Below, in pieces: positions 7,772 through 16,366 of a stretch of 24,595 bases of DNA. The stretch comes from Acidobacteriota bacterium (GTDB lineage Bacteria > Acidobacteriota > Terriglobia > Bryobacterales > Bryobacteraceae). The position numbers were made by a program, and so were the translations under genes. Below the pieces are notes generated by a model, which saw only the letters and a program-made list of their open reading frames with translations, ran no database searches and was not told the origin of the DNA. The stretch lies in NCBI GenBank assembly GCA_023436715.1, contig JAEZIJ010000209.1:1-24595 (forward strand), in the 5' to 3' direction. The stretch's first letter is position 1. Each line of letters starts with the position of its first letter.

Positions 7772-8177
7772 TTCAGTCTCTCCCCCCTCTTCGTTTACCT
7801 AGCAGCGCTCAATGGATTAATTATTCCTAATCTTTCTCCACTTGTCCAGTGAAATCTTAGGACGAAATCTGATGGAAAAAGTTCCAAAAAATCTAAGCCG
7901 TTCCTGCTCAGGTTGGTTCTCCCACCCAGTTCGGGGCCAACCTTCGTCTCTGACCGGCTTGCCATCAGTTCCATACCCAACTAAGACTCGCTTTGAGCAA
8001 TTAAGGTTCCAAAAACTTCCTGTTGCCGTTTTTCACGACAAGTTACTATTTGACGCCGATCATGTTCAGAAGTTTCAAATCGGCTGGAAAAAAACTTCTA
8101 CACACCCGGAAACGCCTCTCACGCCCATATCGCCCACGTTTCCTGCTACCGAGTTACTACCGCCAGCACGGTATTTT
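7772..8177. other. AT-richer intergenic region
   Basis: This 406-nt gap has visibly lower GC than the genes on either side. It holds the promoter of the DksA-like gene at its left end and an 8-bp inverted repeat (AGAAGTTT at 8068-8075 with AAACTTCT at 8092-8099). Open frames on the plus strand here run into the antisense of the next gene and show no family features. I see no supportable gene or structured RNA. Confidence 0.5.
7820..7848 (-). promoter_or_regulatory. Sigma-70-type promoter of the DksA-like gene
   Basis: Reading the minus strand, TGGACA (7848-7843) and AATAAT (7825-7820) each match consensus at five of six positions with an optimal 17-bp spacer. The predicted start point near 7813 leaves a leader of about 40 nt containing the purine-rich ribosome binding site. 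Confidence 0.65.
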
Positions 8178-10061
8178 TTACCGTTCCGTGCCGTTTTGGC
8201 GGATCTCAAACGTTCCGAACACCAGTCCCAAGTCCCGCCTGTCAGGGGGCGACGTAAACGTGCGATCCACTGCTACAGAGATCTCAACTGCGTCTTTCCC
8301 AAGGAATTTCGGGGGAAACTTTGCAGCCAGCTCAAACGCGGCGTCGCCTTTTGTAAGCGGCCACGTTCCGAGCGGAACCCCATCCGCCTCGATCGTTACC
8401 TGCAAGGGCCCACTCCTGGTCTGTGCAGCCGGGCAGTACCCTGCAACGTAGAGCCTTTCGAGCGGTGTCCGCGGGCCAACGAGCGTGACGGATGCGCGGC
8501 GCGGCATCCAGCGGTGCCCTGAGTCGGGTTCGTACCAAGTCGGACCCAACTGCCCGGAAAACGAGACCTGGCCCACATCCACACGCCTGGGTTGTTCCGT
8601 TTTCCAGCGGCGCCTCGCGCTCACCGTGTACGACAGGGTAAGCGCCCTCAGCCGACCAGCATCTATTTTATATACCACAGCTTGGTCTCGATTGAGTAAT
8701 TTCAGTAGGATTCCCGGCGGCAGCACGTAGTCCGAAACGCGGCCCCGCTCCGGGTGCGCCTCCACCTCCCGTTCCGTCTCCGGGGCCACGTAAATATCTG
8801 AAACGCCAACTAATCCGAACGGTTTCGGATGCATTCCGGCCCAGAAGACATCGGACTTGAGACCGGTCAGAATAATTGTTTTGCCGGGGTGTAACTGCCG
8901 CACCCGGGCCGCACCCAAAACCAGCGTGCGCACGCCGTGGCTTCGCGCCACCAGCAGGGTCGTCTCGATTCTGCCGCTCACGATTCCCGCCACCAGATAG
9001 ATAGACGCCAATACCGCAGCGGGAAGTTTGAGGTGCCAGCGGCTTCCGAACGCCGCCGCGACGGCTTCCGCCAGAAGCCACGCCACTCCGGCCGCGGGCA
9101 GCGTCAGGTAGTAGGCACTGACGTGATCACGGAGCGGCAGCACCGGCAGTAGTACCAGTACGAACCAGAAGAGAGGGAGCGCCACCCTCCATTCCTTGCC
9201 TTTCACTTTCCACGCTGCAAATCCTACCAGCGCCACCGTCAACAGGACCGTGCCGGCAACAGCAACCGAAGGCGCCAAACCTGCCAGGCGTGGGAGGCGA
9301 GCCGGGCCGAGCGCCCATGCCCAATAAGTCCAGAGCGTCCGAAAGATGGAGCCGTCAAAGTGCATGGCGTATGCCGGGCCGGTGCTGTGAAGCGGCGCCG
9401 CCCAGAAGTGCAGCGCCGCGTAAGCGGCCGAAACGGCGAACATTGGCCAGGTCTTGCGCAAGTACGGGCGCGCACAGCACAGTGCGTATGCGGCGGCCAA
9501 GGCGGGGTATACCGCGTTGACTTCAAGTACGCCAAAGCCGAGCAGGAATGCCGCCCACTGCGCGGCCAGGTAGCGCCTGTCTGCCGTCTCCGTGTATCGG
9601 ACGAAACGGTTCAGCGCGAGTAGCAGAAACAAGCCGCACGCCACCTGGTTGTACGCCGATGTCCACGACATCACCCCGGCCAACCCGCCGTTCACGGCCC
9701 AGAACAATGCCGCGAGGAACCCGATCAGCCGCGAACGGGAGACCCTTTGCGCAAGCAGTCCGAGCAGGACGAGGTTGGCGAACTGGGTAAGGAACACGAA
9801 TACCCGGAACGGCGTGGCCCAAAGCCCGAAAGCCTCATAGAAAACCAGGAAGAACGCACGTTCGCTCAGCGGGCGGATTGTGCCTTGAGCCATAGGCGCG
9901 AACAAGGCATTGAGCAGCGAGCCTCCATTTTTCACTGAGCTGCTGAGCGCGAGCCAGGCGAAATCGTCCTGCTGAAACCAAGCCCGAAGGCCAGGCCAGT
10001 AAAGAGCCAGGCAGGCCAGCGCCGGCAGGCTCCAGTAAACAGACATTCGTAGGCGTCTCAT
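8178..10061 (-). CDS. GT-C-type membrane protein with C-terminal beta domain
   Basis: A 627-residue inner-membrane protein. About ten or more hydrophobic helices fill residues 8-390, and a non-membrane, probably periplasmic region of about 230 residues follows. The first loop carries QQDDFAWL, an acidic pair where GT-C glycosyltransferases that use polyprenyl-phosphate sugars have their catalytic acid. That makes a glycosyltransferase role plausible but unproven. The last 130 residues (from about 495) form a beta-rich domain: HRWMPRRASVTLVGP, VTIEADGVPLG, VEISVAVD, RRDLGLVFGTFEI. This aligns with the putative lipoprotein at 11832-12359. CGGACGGAG upstream is a reasonable ribosome binding site. 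The gene is divergent from a second GT-C gene across 104 nt. Confidence 0.75.
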   Translation of the reverse strand: MRRLRMSVYWSLPALACLALYWPGLRAWFQQDDFAWLALSSSVKNGGSLLNALFAPMAQGTIRPLSERAFFLVFYEAFGLWATPFRVFVFLTQFANLVLLGLLAQRVSRSRLIGFLAALFWAVNGGLAGVMSWTSAYNQVACGLFLLLALNRFVRYTETADRRYLAAQWAAFLLGFGVLEVNAVYPALAAAYALCCARPYLRKTWPMFAVSAAYAALHFWAAPLHSTGPAYAMHFDGSIFRTLWTYWAWALGPARLPRLAGLAPSVAVAGTVLLTVALVGFAAWKVKGKEWRVALPLFWFVLVLLPVLPLRDHVSAYYLTLPAAGVAWLLAEAVAAAFGSRWHLKLPAAVLASIYLVAGIVSGRIETTLLVARSHGVRTLVLGAARVRQLHPGKTIILTGLKSDVFWAGMHPKPFGLVGVSDIYVAPETEREVEAHPERGRVSDYVLPPGILLKLLNRDQAVVYKIDAGRLRALTLSYTVSARRRWKTEQPRRVDVGQVSFSGQLGPTWYEPDSGHRWMPRRASVTLVGPRTPLERLYVAGYCPAAQTRSGPLQVTIEADGVPLGTWPLTKGDAAFELAAKFPPKFLGKDAVEISVAVDRTFTSPPDRRDLGLVFGTFEIRQNGTER

Positions 10062-10133
10062 TGCGGGCTCCGTCCGGTCTAGATATTAGTATCCGATTGT
10101 GGGCGCTATCCGCTTCCGCCGGGCACCCCTGCG

Positions 10134-10142
10134 TGGGATAAT
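10134..10142 (+). promoter_or_regulatory. Extended -10 promoter element of the GT39-like gene
   Basis: TG-G-GATAAT is an extended -10 element with a five-of-six hexamer. The predicted start point lies near 10149, giving a leader of about 17 nt before the ATG at 10166, with no Shine-Dalgarno sequence in it. Confidence 0.45.
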
Positions 10143-10165
10143 ACGCTTCTCTTGCAAAAGCTTCA

Positions 10166-11860
10166 ATGACCGACGCGACCCGGACCGCCACAGCCCCGAA
10201 AACCGCTCCTGCGCCTCCTGTGCCGGCTCCCGGTCCCGCGGTCTGGCTCACCCTCGCGCTGTGCCTTGTTTTCGTACTTCAGGGGCTGGTGTTAATCCCC
10301 TACGTGGGAATCCAAACCGACGAAGCTCTGTTCGGCTCGGCCATTTATCAGCCGATAGGAGTGGAGTACGCGGCGCGGATTCTCGGGCACACGGTCCCGA
10401 CCATGGTCATGAGCTACATCGGCGCGCTGAAGGCGTGGACCTACGCCGTGATCTTCGCGGTTTGGCCGCCCTCGCCGTATTCCCTGCGGATCCCGGTGCT
10501 GCTGATCGGAGCCGTCACGATCTGGCTGTTCTTCCTGCTGCTCAGGGATATGGCTGGCCGGCGCGCCGCGCTCGCGGGAGCCGCCCTGCTGGCCTTCGAC
10601 ACCACCTTCCTGCTCACAACGACGTTCGACTGGGGGCCGGTGGCCTTCCAGCATCTGCTGCTTGTCGCCGCCGTCTACTTCCTGTTCCGTTTTCATAGGT
10701 CCGGAGAACTGGTCTGGCTGTGCGCGGGGTTCTTCTGTCTCGGCATGGGATTGTGGGACAAGGCTCTGTTTGTCTGGATGCTGGGCGGGTTAACCGCGGC
10801 CGTGATCGTCGTCTTTCCGCGCCAGTTCCGGTTCCGGTTGACGTGGCGCAATTTCGGGCTGGCGGCGGCATGCTTTCTGCTCGGCTGCTGGCCGCTGGTG
10901 GGCTACAACAAGGCTCGGGAGCTCAAGACGTTTCGCGCGAACGCCCGCTACTCCGCCGCCGGAATCGACGACAAACTCGACCTGATACGGTGGAGCATGG
11001 AAGGTTCTTCTCTGCTCGGTTACATCGTGCGCGAGGAGCCCGCACCGCAGCCGGGGCATCCCGCGTCGAGCATTGAGGAGTGGTCCGTGGCGCTGAGCGG
11101 CGCTATGGACGAGCCACGCGTCGCGCTCACAGGAGTTGCATTCGTGCTCGCGCTAGGCCTGCTGCCATGGCTCTGGGCCACGCCGGCGCGCAAGCCCATC
11201 CTGTTTGCGCTGGTCTTCATGGTGGTGACCTGGGTGCAGATGGGCTTTACGCAGGAAGCCGGAGGCGGCACGCATCACACGGTACTGCTGTGGCCTTTCC
11301 CTCACCTGGTGATCGCAATCGCTTTCGCACAGGCAACGGGCGTACTTCGGCGGGCGGGCCTGGCGGTGCTGGCCGCAGCCATAACGATTGTCTGCGGCTC
11401 GAACTTCCTCGTGACAAACCAGCACCTCACGCAGTTAATCGAGCGCGGCGCCGGCCCCATCTGGACGGATGCCATTTATCCACTGGCCGCTTGCCTCGAG
11501 ACGGTCCCCGCCAAACGCGTCTACATCATGGACTGGGGCATGTTCGACGCCCTGCGCGTTCTCGGCCAGGGGCGGCTGCCGCTCGCGGTGGGAAGCGACC
11601 AGGTTGCCAAGGAATCGATGGACAACACCGATCGGCGATTGCTGAACGAGATGCTTGAGACCAGCGATGCCATTTACGTCGGCCACACGGACGGCAACGA
11701 GACCCTCAGCGGCGTGAGCGCGCGAATGAAGGCGTTTGCGGAGGCGGCAGGCTATCGCAAACGGACTTTGAAAGTGATCGGCGACCGCAACGGCCGGCCG
11801 ATGTTCGAGGTGTACCGCTGGGTGCGTTCCGCTACTTCGGCAGCAAAGCAGCGCTCGTGA
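10166..11860 (+). CDS. GT39/ArnT-like membrane glycosyltransferase
   Basis: A 564-residue protein with an unusual Ala/Pro-rich cytoplasmic N-terminus (about 1-25), about ten transmembrane helices to residue 420 and a soluble C-terminal part of about 140 residues. The first periplasmic loop has the Asp-Glu pair in GIQTDEALFG, the catalytic signature of PMT/ArnT-type GT-C enzymes, which move a sugar from a polyprenyl-phosphate donor onto protein, lipid A or another lipid. The segment LAFDTTFLLTTTFDWGPV and the following helices fit that family. Acceptor and donor cannot be deduced. The start has no Shine-Dalgarno sequence but lies downstream of an extended -10 box. Its 3' end overlaps the convergent lipoprotein gene by 29 nt. 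Confidence 0.8.
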   Translation: MTDATRTATAPKTAPAPPVPAPGPAVWLTLALCLVFVLQGLVLIPYVGIQTDEALFGSAIYQPIGVEYAARILGHTVPTMVMSYIGALKAWTYAVIFAVWPPSPYSLRIPVLLIGAVTIWLFFLLLRDMAGRRAALAGAALLAFDTTFLLTTTFDWGPVAFQHLLLVAAVYFLFRFHRSGELVWLCAGFFCLGMGLWDKALFVWMLGGLTAAVIVVFPRQFRFRLTWRNFGLAAACFLLGCWPLVGYNKARELKTFRANARYSAAGIDDKLDLIRWSMEGSSLLGYIVREEPAPQPGHPASSIEEWSVALSGAMDEPRVALTGVAFVLALGLLPWLWATPARKPILFALVFMVVTWVQMGFTQEAGGGTHHTVLLWPFPHLVIAIAFAQATGVLRRAGLAVLAAAITIVCGSNFLVTNQHLTQLIERGAGPIWTDAIYPLAACLETVPAKRVYIMDWGMFDALRVLGQGRLPLAVGSDQVAKESMDNTDRRLLNEMLETSDAIYVGHTDGNETLSGVSARMKAFAEAAGYRKRTLKVIGDRNGRPMFEVYRWVRSATSAAKQRS

Positions 11861-12359
11861 AGACGACCCCGAGTTCGCGGGTCTCGATTTCCCCCGAAGC
11901 CAGGTATTTATCCAGGGCGAAATCGACCTTCACAGGCCCCGCTGAGAGCGCGGATGCCGGCACAGGCCGCAGGTAGGTGTGCTCACCGGGCATTGTATAG
12001 GTTTCCGGCGCAAGGGCCTGCCCTTCCACAGACACCAGGAGCGTGACTGCCTTCCGGCGCGCGATGACGGGCTCCGGCACCGCGAACTTCAGTTCGAGCT
12101 GCGCCCCATTGCCGGCGGCACCCTTAGGCGTCTCGAGGATGACCGAAAACTTACCTTTCGTCCAGCGCCAGGAGTTGCCTTCCAGTTCGTGAAAGCCGCT
12201 CAGAAGCTGCGCCGCGGCGCGGGGATTGGCGGCGTGTACGGAACTCAGCGCGGGCTGATGCTCGTCCTCGATTATGTCCACACTCGGCTGTGGCCGCTTG
12301 CAGCCGGAGTGCGCGAACGCAAGGGCGATCGCCATCGCGCCAGGAATCAGTCTCCGCAT
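11832..12359 (-). CDS. Putative lipoprotein with beta-sandwich domain
   Basis: A protein of about 175 residues. MRRLIPGAMAIALAFAHSGCKRP looks like a lipoprotein signal ending at the cysteine in HSGC, though His at -3 is not a canonical lipobox residue. The mature part is beta-rich: FHELEGNSWRWTKGKFSVIL, VTLLVSVEGQAL, VKVDFALDKYL, TRELGVVFTSAAL. It aligns by pattern with the C-terminal domain of the GT-C-like protein at 8178-10061. I chose the ATG at 12359 because GAGGTGGAGAG precedes it; an upstream in-frame start at 12380 lacks support. It overlaps the end of the oxidoreductase gene by 13 nt and is therefore likely cotranslated with it. A cell-envelope, possibly glycan-binding role is inference. 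Confidence 0.7.
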   Translation of the reverse strand: MRRLIPGAMAIALAFAHSGCKRPQPSVDIIEDEHQPALSSVHAANPRAAAQLLSGFHELEGNSWRWTKGKFSVILETPKGAAGNGAQLELKFAVPEPVIARRKAVTLLVSVEGQALAPETYTMPGEHTYLRPVPASALSAGPVKVDFALDKYLASGEIETRELGVVFTSAALLPK

Positions 12360-14344
12360 CTCTCCACCTCGACAAGACAACTGTAAAAAACCGGTCCGCC
12401 GCCGGCGTCGGTCAGGCGGTCCGATGTGAGCGCGTTCACGTTCCGTGCGTCCGGCGCCAGTTTGCTCCAGCGCACCGCCCGCGCGCAGACAACTCCGGGC
12501 GCGACCGAGCCGTCGATCCGCGCCGCCAGCATGCAGCTTCCCCGATCATTGTAGACGCGAACGGGGCCGCCGTCGATAATACCGCGCGCCCGTGCGTCAT
12601 CCGCATGCATTGAGAGCCTGGCGGTCTGCGAATCCACCTCGGGCCGGTAGCCGAACGTGGAGTTCATTCCGTCATCGGCTTTCGGAGAAATCAACTCGAG
12701 CGGATAGCGGCTGCCTTCGCCGAAGCGGGATTCAACCGGCGGCGCGTAGTCGAGCATTCCGGCGCGGAATTCGACTCTCCCGCCGGCGAGCGGGAGGAAA
12801 GGCTGCGGTATGTTCAGCCGAACGAAATGCTCGCGGTCGAGCCTTTCGGGCGTGATGCCGCGAAGGAACTCGTGGCCGGAATCGAGCGCCGCCCGGATCA
12901 TGTCGTCCTCGGAGTCGTCGAAGCAGGTGTCCTCGAATCCCATGCGGCGGGCGAGCGCGCGGAAGATCTCGACATTGGACCGGCACTCTCCGGGCGGCGG
13001 CAGTGCGGGCCGCGCCAGTTGCAGGTAGTAGTGGCCGTATGCGTAGTAAAGATCCGTGTGCTCGAGGAAGGTAGTCACGGGCAGCAGGATATCGGCGTAG
13101 TCCGCCGTATCGGTCTGGAACTGTTCGAGCACCACGGTGAACAGGTCGTCGCGCCGCAGGCCCTTGAGTACAAGGTTTTGATTCGGCGCGATCGCCGCCG
13201 GGTTCGAGTTGTAGACCACGAGCGCCTTTACGGCGGGGCCGTCCAGTTGCGTGAGTGCCTTCCCAAGTTCGGTCATGTTGACCAGGCGTGTATGGCGGGG
13301 TTGAAGGTCCGGGCGCTCGAGCGCATCGCGGTTCAGCGCGAACGCGCCGGAGGTGGTGAGCAGCAGTCCGCCGCCGGGAGTGCGCCACGATCCGGTCAGG
13401 GCGGGGAGCAGTGAAATGGCGCGCACGGCCATCGCGCCGCGCTCGCTGCGCTGCACGCCGTAGTTGACGCGGATCACCGCGGGCTTCGTCGTGCCATACT
13501 CGCGCGCGAGCGCCACGATGTCCTCCACGCCGATTCCGGTCAGCGCCGCGGTGCGCTCCGGCGTGTATTCCCGCACGCGCTCGCGCAGCGCTTCGAAGCC
13601 GGAGGTGCGGGCGGCGATGTACTCGTAATCGCAAAGCCCTTCGGCGATCAGGACGTGCATCATCCCGAGCGCCAGTGCGGCGTCGCTGCCGGGGTTGATA
13701 AAGAAATGCTTGTCGGACGCGCGGCCGGTGCGGTTCTTTACGGGGTCGATCGTGTAGAGCTTCGCGCCGTTCCGCCGCGCTTCTACGATGAACGGCCAGA
13801 GGTGGGCGTTGGTTCCGAGGACGTTCGCGCCCCACGCCAGGATGAGTTTCGAATGGCGAAACTGTTCGGGATCGGTTCCGCAGCGGCAGCCGAGCGTCTC
13901 CGTGAGCGCCAGTCCGCCCGCGGACGAGCAGATGGTTCGGTCGAGCCGCGAGGCGCCGAGCCGGTGGAAGAACCGCCGGTCCATGCCGCTTCCGTTGAGC
14001 AGGCCCATGGTGCCCGCGTAGCTGTAGGGCAGCACCGCCTCCGGGCCGAATTCCGCTGAAATTCGCGTGAGCTCGGCGGCGATGAGATCCAGAGCCTCGT
14101 CCCAGCCGATGCGCTCGAAGCGGCCCTCGCCCTTGGCTCCGGCGCGCTTCTGCGGGTAGAGCAGGCGATCGGGTGAGTACTCCCTTTCGAGGTAGCGCGC
14201 CACTTTGCCGCACAGGAAGCCTCGCGTGACGGGGTGTTCGGGGTTGCCGCGGAGCCGCGTGGCGCGGCCGTTCTCGACCGTTACCAGAAGCGAGCAGGCA
14301 TCCGGGCAATCGAGCGCGCACACCGAGTGGCGAATCCGCGACAT
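12347..14344 (-). CDS. Molybdopterin-dependent oxidoreductase, DMSO-reductase superfamily
   Basis: A 665-residue catalytic subunit binding bis-MGD and one 4Fe-4S cluster. The cluster ligands are C9, C13, C17 and C45 (C-x3-C-x3-C-x27-C), followed by the conserved Lys in CGK. GTMGLLNGSGMDRRFFHRLG and LILAWGANVLGTNAHLWP are typical cofactor-binding stretches. Around the expected metal ligand the sequence reads DRTICSSAGG, so C139 or a neighbouring Ser is the candidate. The C-terminal molybdopterin dinucleotide-binding domain starts near YPLELISPK. There is no Tat signal, so it is cytoplasmic. No electron-transfer or membrane subunit is adjacent. The substrate is unknown; formate-dehydrogenase-like and acetylene-hydratase-like members share this layout. 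The start at 14344 removes six residues preceding the conserved SRIRHSVC. Confidence 0.92.
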   Translation of the reverse strand: MSRIRHSVCALDCPDACSLLVTVENGRATRLRGNPEHPVTRGFLCGKVARYLEREYSPDRLLYPQKRAGAKGEGRFERIGWDEALDLIAAELTRISAEFGPEAVLPYSYAGTMGLLNGSGMDRRFFHRLGASRLDRTICSSAGGLALTETLGCRCGTDPEQFRHSKLILAWGANVLGTNAHLWPFIVEARRNGAKLYTIDPVKNRTGRASDKHFFINPGSDAALALGMMHVLIAEGLCDYEYIAARTSGFEALRERVREYTPERTAALTGIGVEDIVALAREYGTTKPAVIRVNYGVQRSERGAMAVRAISLLPALTGSWRTPGGGLLLTTSGAFALNRDALERPDLQPRHTRLVNMTELGKALTQLDGPAVKALVVYNSNPAAIAPNQNLVLKGLRRDDLFTVVLEQFQTDTADYADILLPVTTFLEHTDLYYAYGHYYLQLARPALPPPGECRSNVEIFRALARRMGFEDTCFDDSEDDMIRAALDSGHEFLRGITPERLDREHFVRLNIPQPFLPLAGGRVEFRAGMLDYAPPVESRFGEGSRYPLELISPKADDGMNSTFGYRPEVDSQTARLSMHADDARARGIIDGGPVRVYNDRGSCMLAARIDGSVAPGVVCARAVRWSKLAPDARNVNALTSDRLTDAGGGPVFYSCLVEVERCGD

Positions 14345-14363
14345 TCCTATAGACTGCCACATC

Positions 14364-14372
14364 TGCTACCAT
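14364..14372 (+). promoter_or_regulatory. Extended -10 element before the nucleoside hydrolase gene
   Basis: TG-C-TACCAT has the TGn extension and a hexamer with four of six consensus matches. Its last base is 7 nt before the GTG start, the geometry of a leaderless transcript. CCTCC directly before the GTG is a pyrimidine run, not a ribosome binding site. Confidence 0.4.
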
Positions 14373-14378
14373 TCCTCC

Positions 14379-15344
14379 GTGAAACGCGCTCTCCTGGTGC
14401 TTTTGTCGCTTCTGGCGGCATCTCTCATGGCCGCACAGCCGGTAAAGATCATTTTCGATACCGACATGGGCAACGACGTGGACGACGCTCTCGCGCTCGC
14501 CATGCTGCATGCCTTTGAGAGCCGCGGCGAGGCCAAATTGCTGGCAGTAACGGTGACCAAAGACAATCGCTATGCCGCTCCCTATATCGACCTGGTGAAC
14601 ACGTTTTACGGCCGCCCGGACATCCCGATCGGCGTGGTGAGGAACGGCAAGACGCCTGAGGACAGTGCCATGATACGCGTCCCGTGCGAGAGGAAACGGG
14701 CCGACGGCACGCTGCTCTATCCCCGGCGGTTGAACGACGGCCGCACGGCCGAAGACGCCGTGGCGCTGCTGCGCCGCACGCTTCGAGCGCAGCCGGACGG
14801 ATCGGTCACGCTCGTGCAGGTCGGCTTCTTCACGAACTTCGCACGGCTGCTCGAATCCGACCGCGACCTGATTGCACGCAAGGTGCGGCTGCTGGTCGCG
14901 ATGGCAGGCGCTTTTCCTGAAGGGATTGCGGAATACAACGTGAAAATTGATCTGCCGGCTTCGCAGAAGCTGTTTCAGCGGTGGCCCACGCCGATCGTCG
15001 CGAGCGGTTTTGAGATCGGCAACGCCATGCTGTTCCCGGCGGTGAGCATCGAGCAGGATTTCCGTTACGTGGAAAATCATCCCATTGTCGATGCGTACCG
15101 CAATTATCAGAAGATGCCGTACGACCGCCCGACCTGGGACCTCACCGCCGTCCTCTATGCTGTGCGGCCGGACCGCGGTTATTTCTCGCTCTCCCCTGCG
15201 GGTCAGATTTCAGCGGACGCACAGGGAAAGACGCACTTCACGCCTTCGGCCGACGGGAAGCACCGCTATCTCACGTTGGACGCCACTCAGCGCGTGCGTA
15301 CGCTCGAGGCGCTTGTGCAACTCGCGAGCCAGCCGCCGAAATAG
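14379..15344 (+). CDS. Secreted inosine/uridine-type nucleoside hydrolase
   Basis: IU-nucleoside hydrolases cleave the N-glycosidic bond of ribonucleosides using a calcium ion held by an Asp cluster. Here KIIFDTDMGNDVDDALAL (D27, D29, D35, D36) is the family signature. The 321 residues match the usual 310-330. The GTG start gives a good signal peptide (MKRALLVLLSLLAASLMAA), so the enzyme probably acts in the periplasm, unlike the classic cytosolic enzymes. This secreted form is common among environmental bacteria that scavenge nucleosides. In-frame codons upstream to 14205 lie antisense to the oxidoreductase and are not used. The stop codon directly abuts the stop of the convergent gene (TAG then CTA). 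Confidence 0.9.
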   Translation: MKRALLVLLSLLAASLMAAQPVKIIFDTDMGNDVDDALALAMLHAFESRGEAKLLAVTVTKDNRYAAPYIDLVNTFYGRPDIPIGVVRNGKTPEDSAMIRVPCERKRADGTLLYPRRLNDGRTAEDAVALLRRTLRAQPDGSVTLVQVGFFTNFARLLESDRDLIARKVRLLVAMAGAFPEGIAEYNVKIDLPASQKLFQRWPTPIVASGFEIGNAMLFPAVSIEQDFRYVENHPIVDAYRNYQKMPYDRPTWDLTAVLYAVRPDRGYFSLSPAGQISADAQGKTHFTPSADGKHRYLTLDATQRVRTLEALVQLASQPPK

Positions 15345-15944
15345 CTACGCGCGCGGCGCTCCGGCCGGATCGAATGCGTTTGCGCGCCATTTGCGGAACT
15401 TCGGGAGCATGGCACGGGTTGCCAGCGCTGTCCCGGCGATGAACAAGACCCCGAGCAGCAGCGATACCTGCACAAACCACGGTCCGAGGATTTCTCGTGC
15501 TTCCGGGCTGTGGCCGGGCTGAAGGCCGAAGTTGACGGTGCCGGGACTGATCCATAGGCCGGTTTCCGCCGGGAACAGGGGCTTCAGCATGGCGGCGATC
15601 ATGAAAGCGGCGCCAGAGGTGTATCCCGTGAAAGCCACCAGGAATACGGTAAAGCCCTGAACGCCTGTCACGGCCCAGGCCCAGGCGGCGCGGAAGATCA
15701 GCCAAGGCGAGAAGCCTTTGCGCGCCTGGCGCACCAGGGCTCCGCGACAGTAATCGGCTGCGAGGTCTTCCGTTGGGCCAAGACGGGCCACCGCCTCCGC
15801 CGGGGTCAGGTTGAACTCCTCGACGCGCTCGCGGACGTGCATCCGGATTTCGTCCACGATCTCCTCGCGGTCGCGCAGACTCATGCCCGCCAACCCGGCT
15901 CGCAGCCGGGCGATATACCCCTCCAACGGATCTTCGTTGCTCAT
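15345..15944 (-). CDS. HAAS-domain membrane protein of PadR module 1
   Basis: A 199-residue protein. The N-terminal 75 residues (YIARLRAGLAGMSLRDREEIVDEIRMH, then TPAEAVARLGPTEDLAADY) form the HAAS/DUF1700-type helical domain, which in many bacteria sits next to PadR regulators. Three hydrophobic segments follow (about 87-107, 108-128, 164-184). HAAS domains are thought to sense or relay signals at the membrane; the exact role is not known. The start at 15944 lies one nucleotide after the padR stop (TGA-G-ATG), so the two are translationally coupled, with AGGTGTGAG as ribosome binding site. Confidence 0.82.
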   Translation of the reverse strand: MSNEDPLEGYIARLRAGLAGMSLRDREEIVDEIRMHVRERVEEFNLTPAEAVARLGPTEDLAADYCRGALVRQARKGFSPWLIFRAAWAWAVTGVQGFTVFLVAFTGYTSGAAFMIAAMLKPLFPAETGLWISPGTVNFGLQPGHSPEAREILGPWFVQVSLLLGVLFIAGTALATRAMLPKFRKWRANAFDPAGAPRA

Positions 15945-15945
15945 C

Positions 15946-16344
15946 TCACACCTGTTCCTTCCGACTTCCAACCAGCGGTTTGACCAGGGCGGTGAGCCCG
16001 GTCGCGAATTCAATCCAGCTTCCCGCCATCCGAACGGCCCTTTCCCGCCCCTTCTCCGTAAGTGAATAGTACTTTCGGGGGTGGCCCGATCCGGATTCGA
16101 CCCATTCCGCCTGGACAAGCTCGTCCTGCCTCAGGCGGTTGAGAAGAGGATAGATGGTTCCTTCCGAGAGGACTAGGTTGGAATGGGTTTCGAGGGCCTG
16201 CAGAATCTGAAGACCGTAGCTCCGGCCGGGCGCCAGGACGGCAAGCACAGCGAGTTCGAGGCAGCCCTTACGGAGTTGGGCTTCCCAGTTATCGCCGGGT
16301 TCGCTGCGGGTCGCGGATTTGCTTGCGGAGTCTCTGTTAAGCAC
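15946..16344 (-). CDS. PadR-family transcriptional regulator 1
   Basis: A 132-residue winged-helix regulator. Core PadR features run from about residue 24: LRKGCLELAVLAVLAPGRSYGLQILQALE, then LSEGTIYPLLNRLRQDELVQAEWVES and HPRKYYSLTEKGRE (the wing). A C-terminal dimerisation helix follows. PadR proteins are usually repressors of a neighbouring membrane protein or transporter operon and of themselves. The GTG start lies 8 nt after a TATACA -10-like box and has no Shine-Dalgarno sequence. A palindrome over that box is the likely operator. The next gene is coupled to it. Confidence 0.92.
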   Translation of the reverse strand: MLNRDSASKSATRSEPGDNWEAQLRKGCLELAVLAVLAPGRSYGLQILQALETHSNLVLSEGTIYPLLNRLRQDELVQAEWVESGSGHPRKYYSLTEKGRERAVRMAGSWIEFATGLTALVKPLVGSRKEQV

Positions 16345-16345
16345 G

Positions 16346-16366
16346 ATACCTTGTATAGACAGGTAT
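16346..16366. promoter_or_regulatory. Operator and -10 box of padR module 1
   Basis: ATACCT (16346-16351) and AGGTAT (16361-16366) form a 6-bp inverted repeat with a 9-bp spacer, a shape common for PadR operators. It covers the minus-strand -10 candidate TATACA (16357-16352) and the predicted start point at the GTG. A TTGGGA 16 bp upstream is a poor -35. The plus strand contains a perfect TATAAT at 16364-16369 that the same operator would cover. Autoregulation is inference. Confidence 0.55.

Noticed and set aside
7842..8522. Plus-strand frame across the AT-richer gap into the GT-C gene
   Set aside because: More than half is antisense to a convincing gene, and the rest shows no domain, ribosome binding site or codon bias.
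12732..15080. 782-codon minus-strand open frame across the oxidoreductase and nucleoside hydrolase genes
   Set aside because: It is a shadow frame: Arg/Ala/His-rich low-complexity translation, while both overlapped genes have complete family motifs in other frames.
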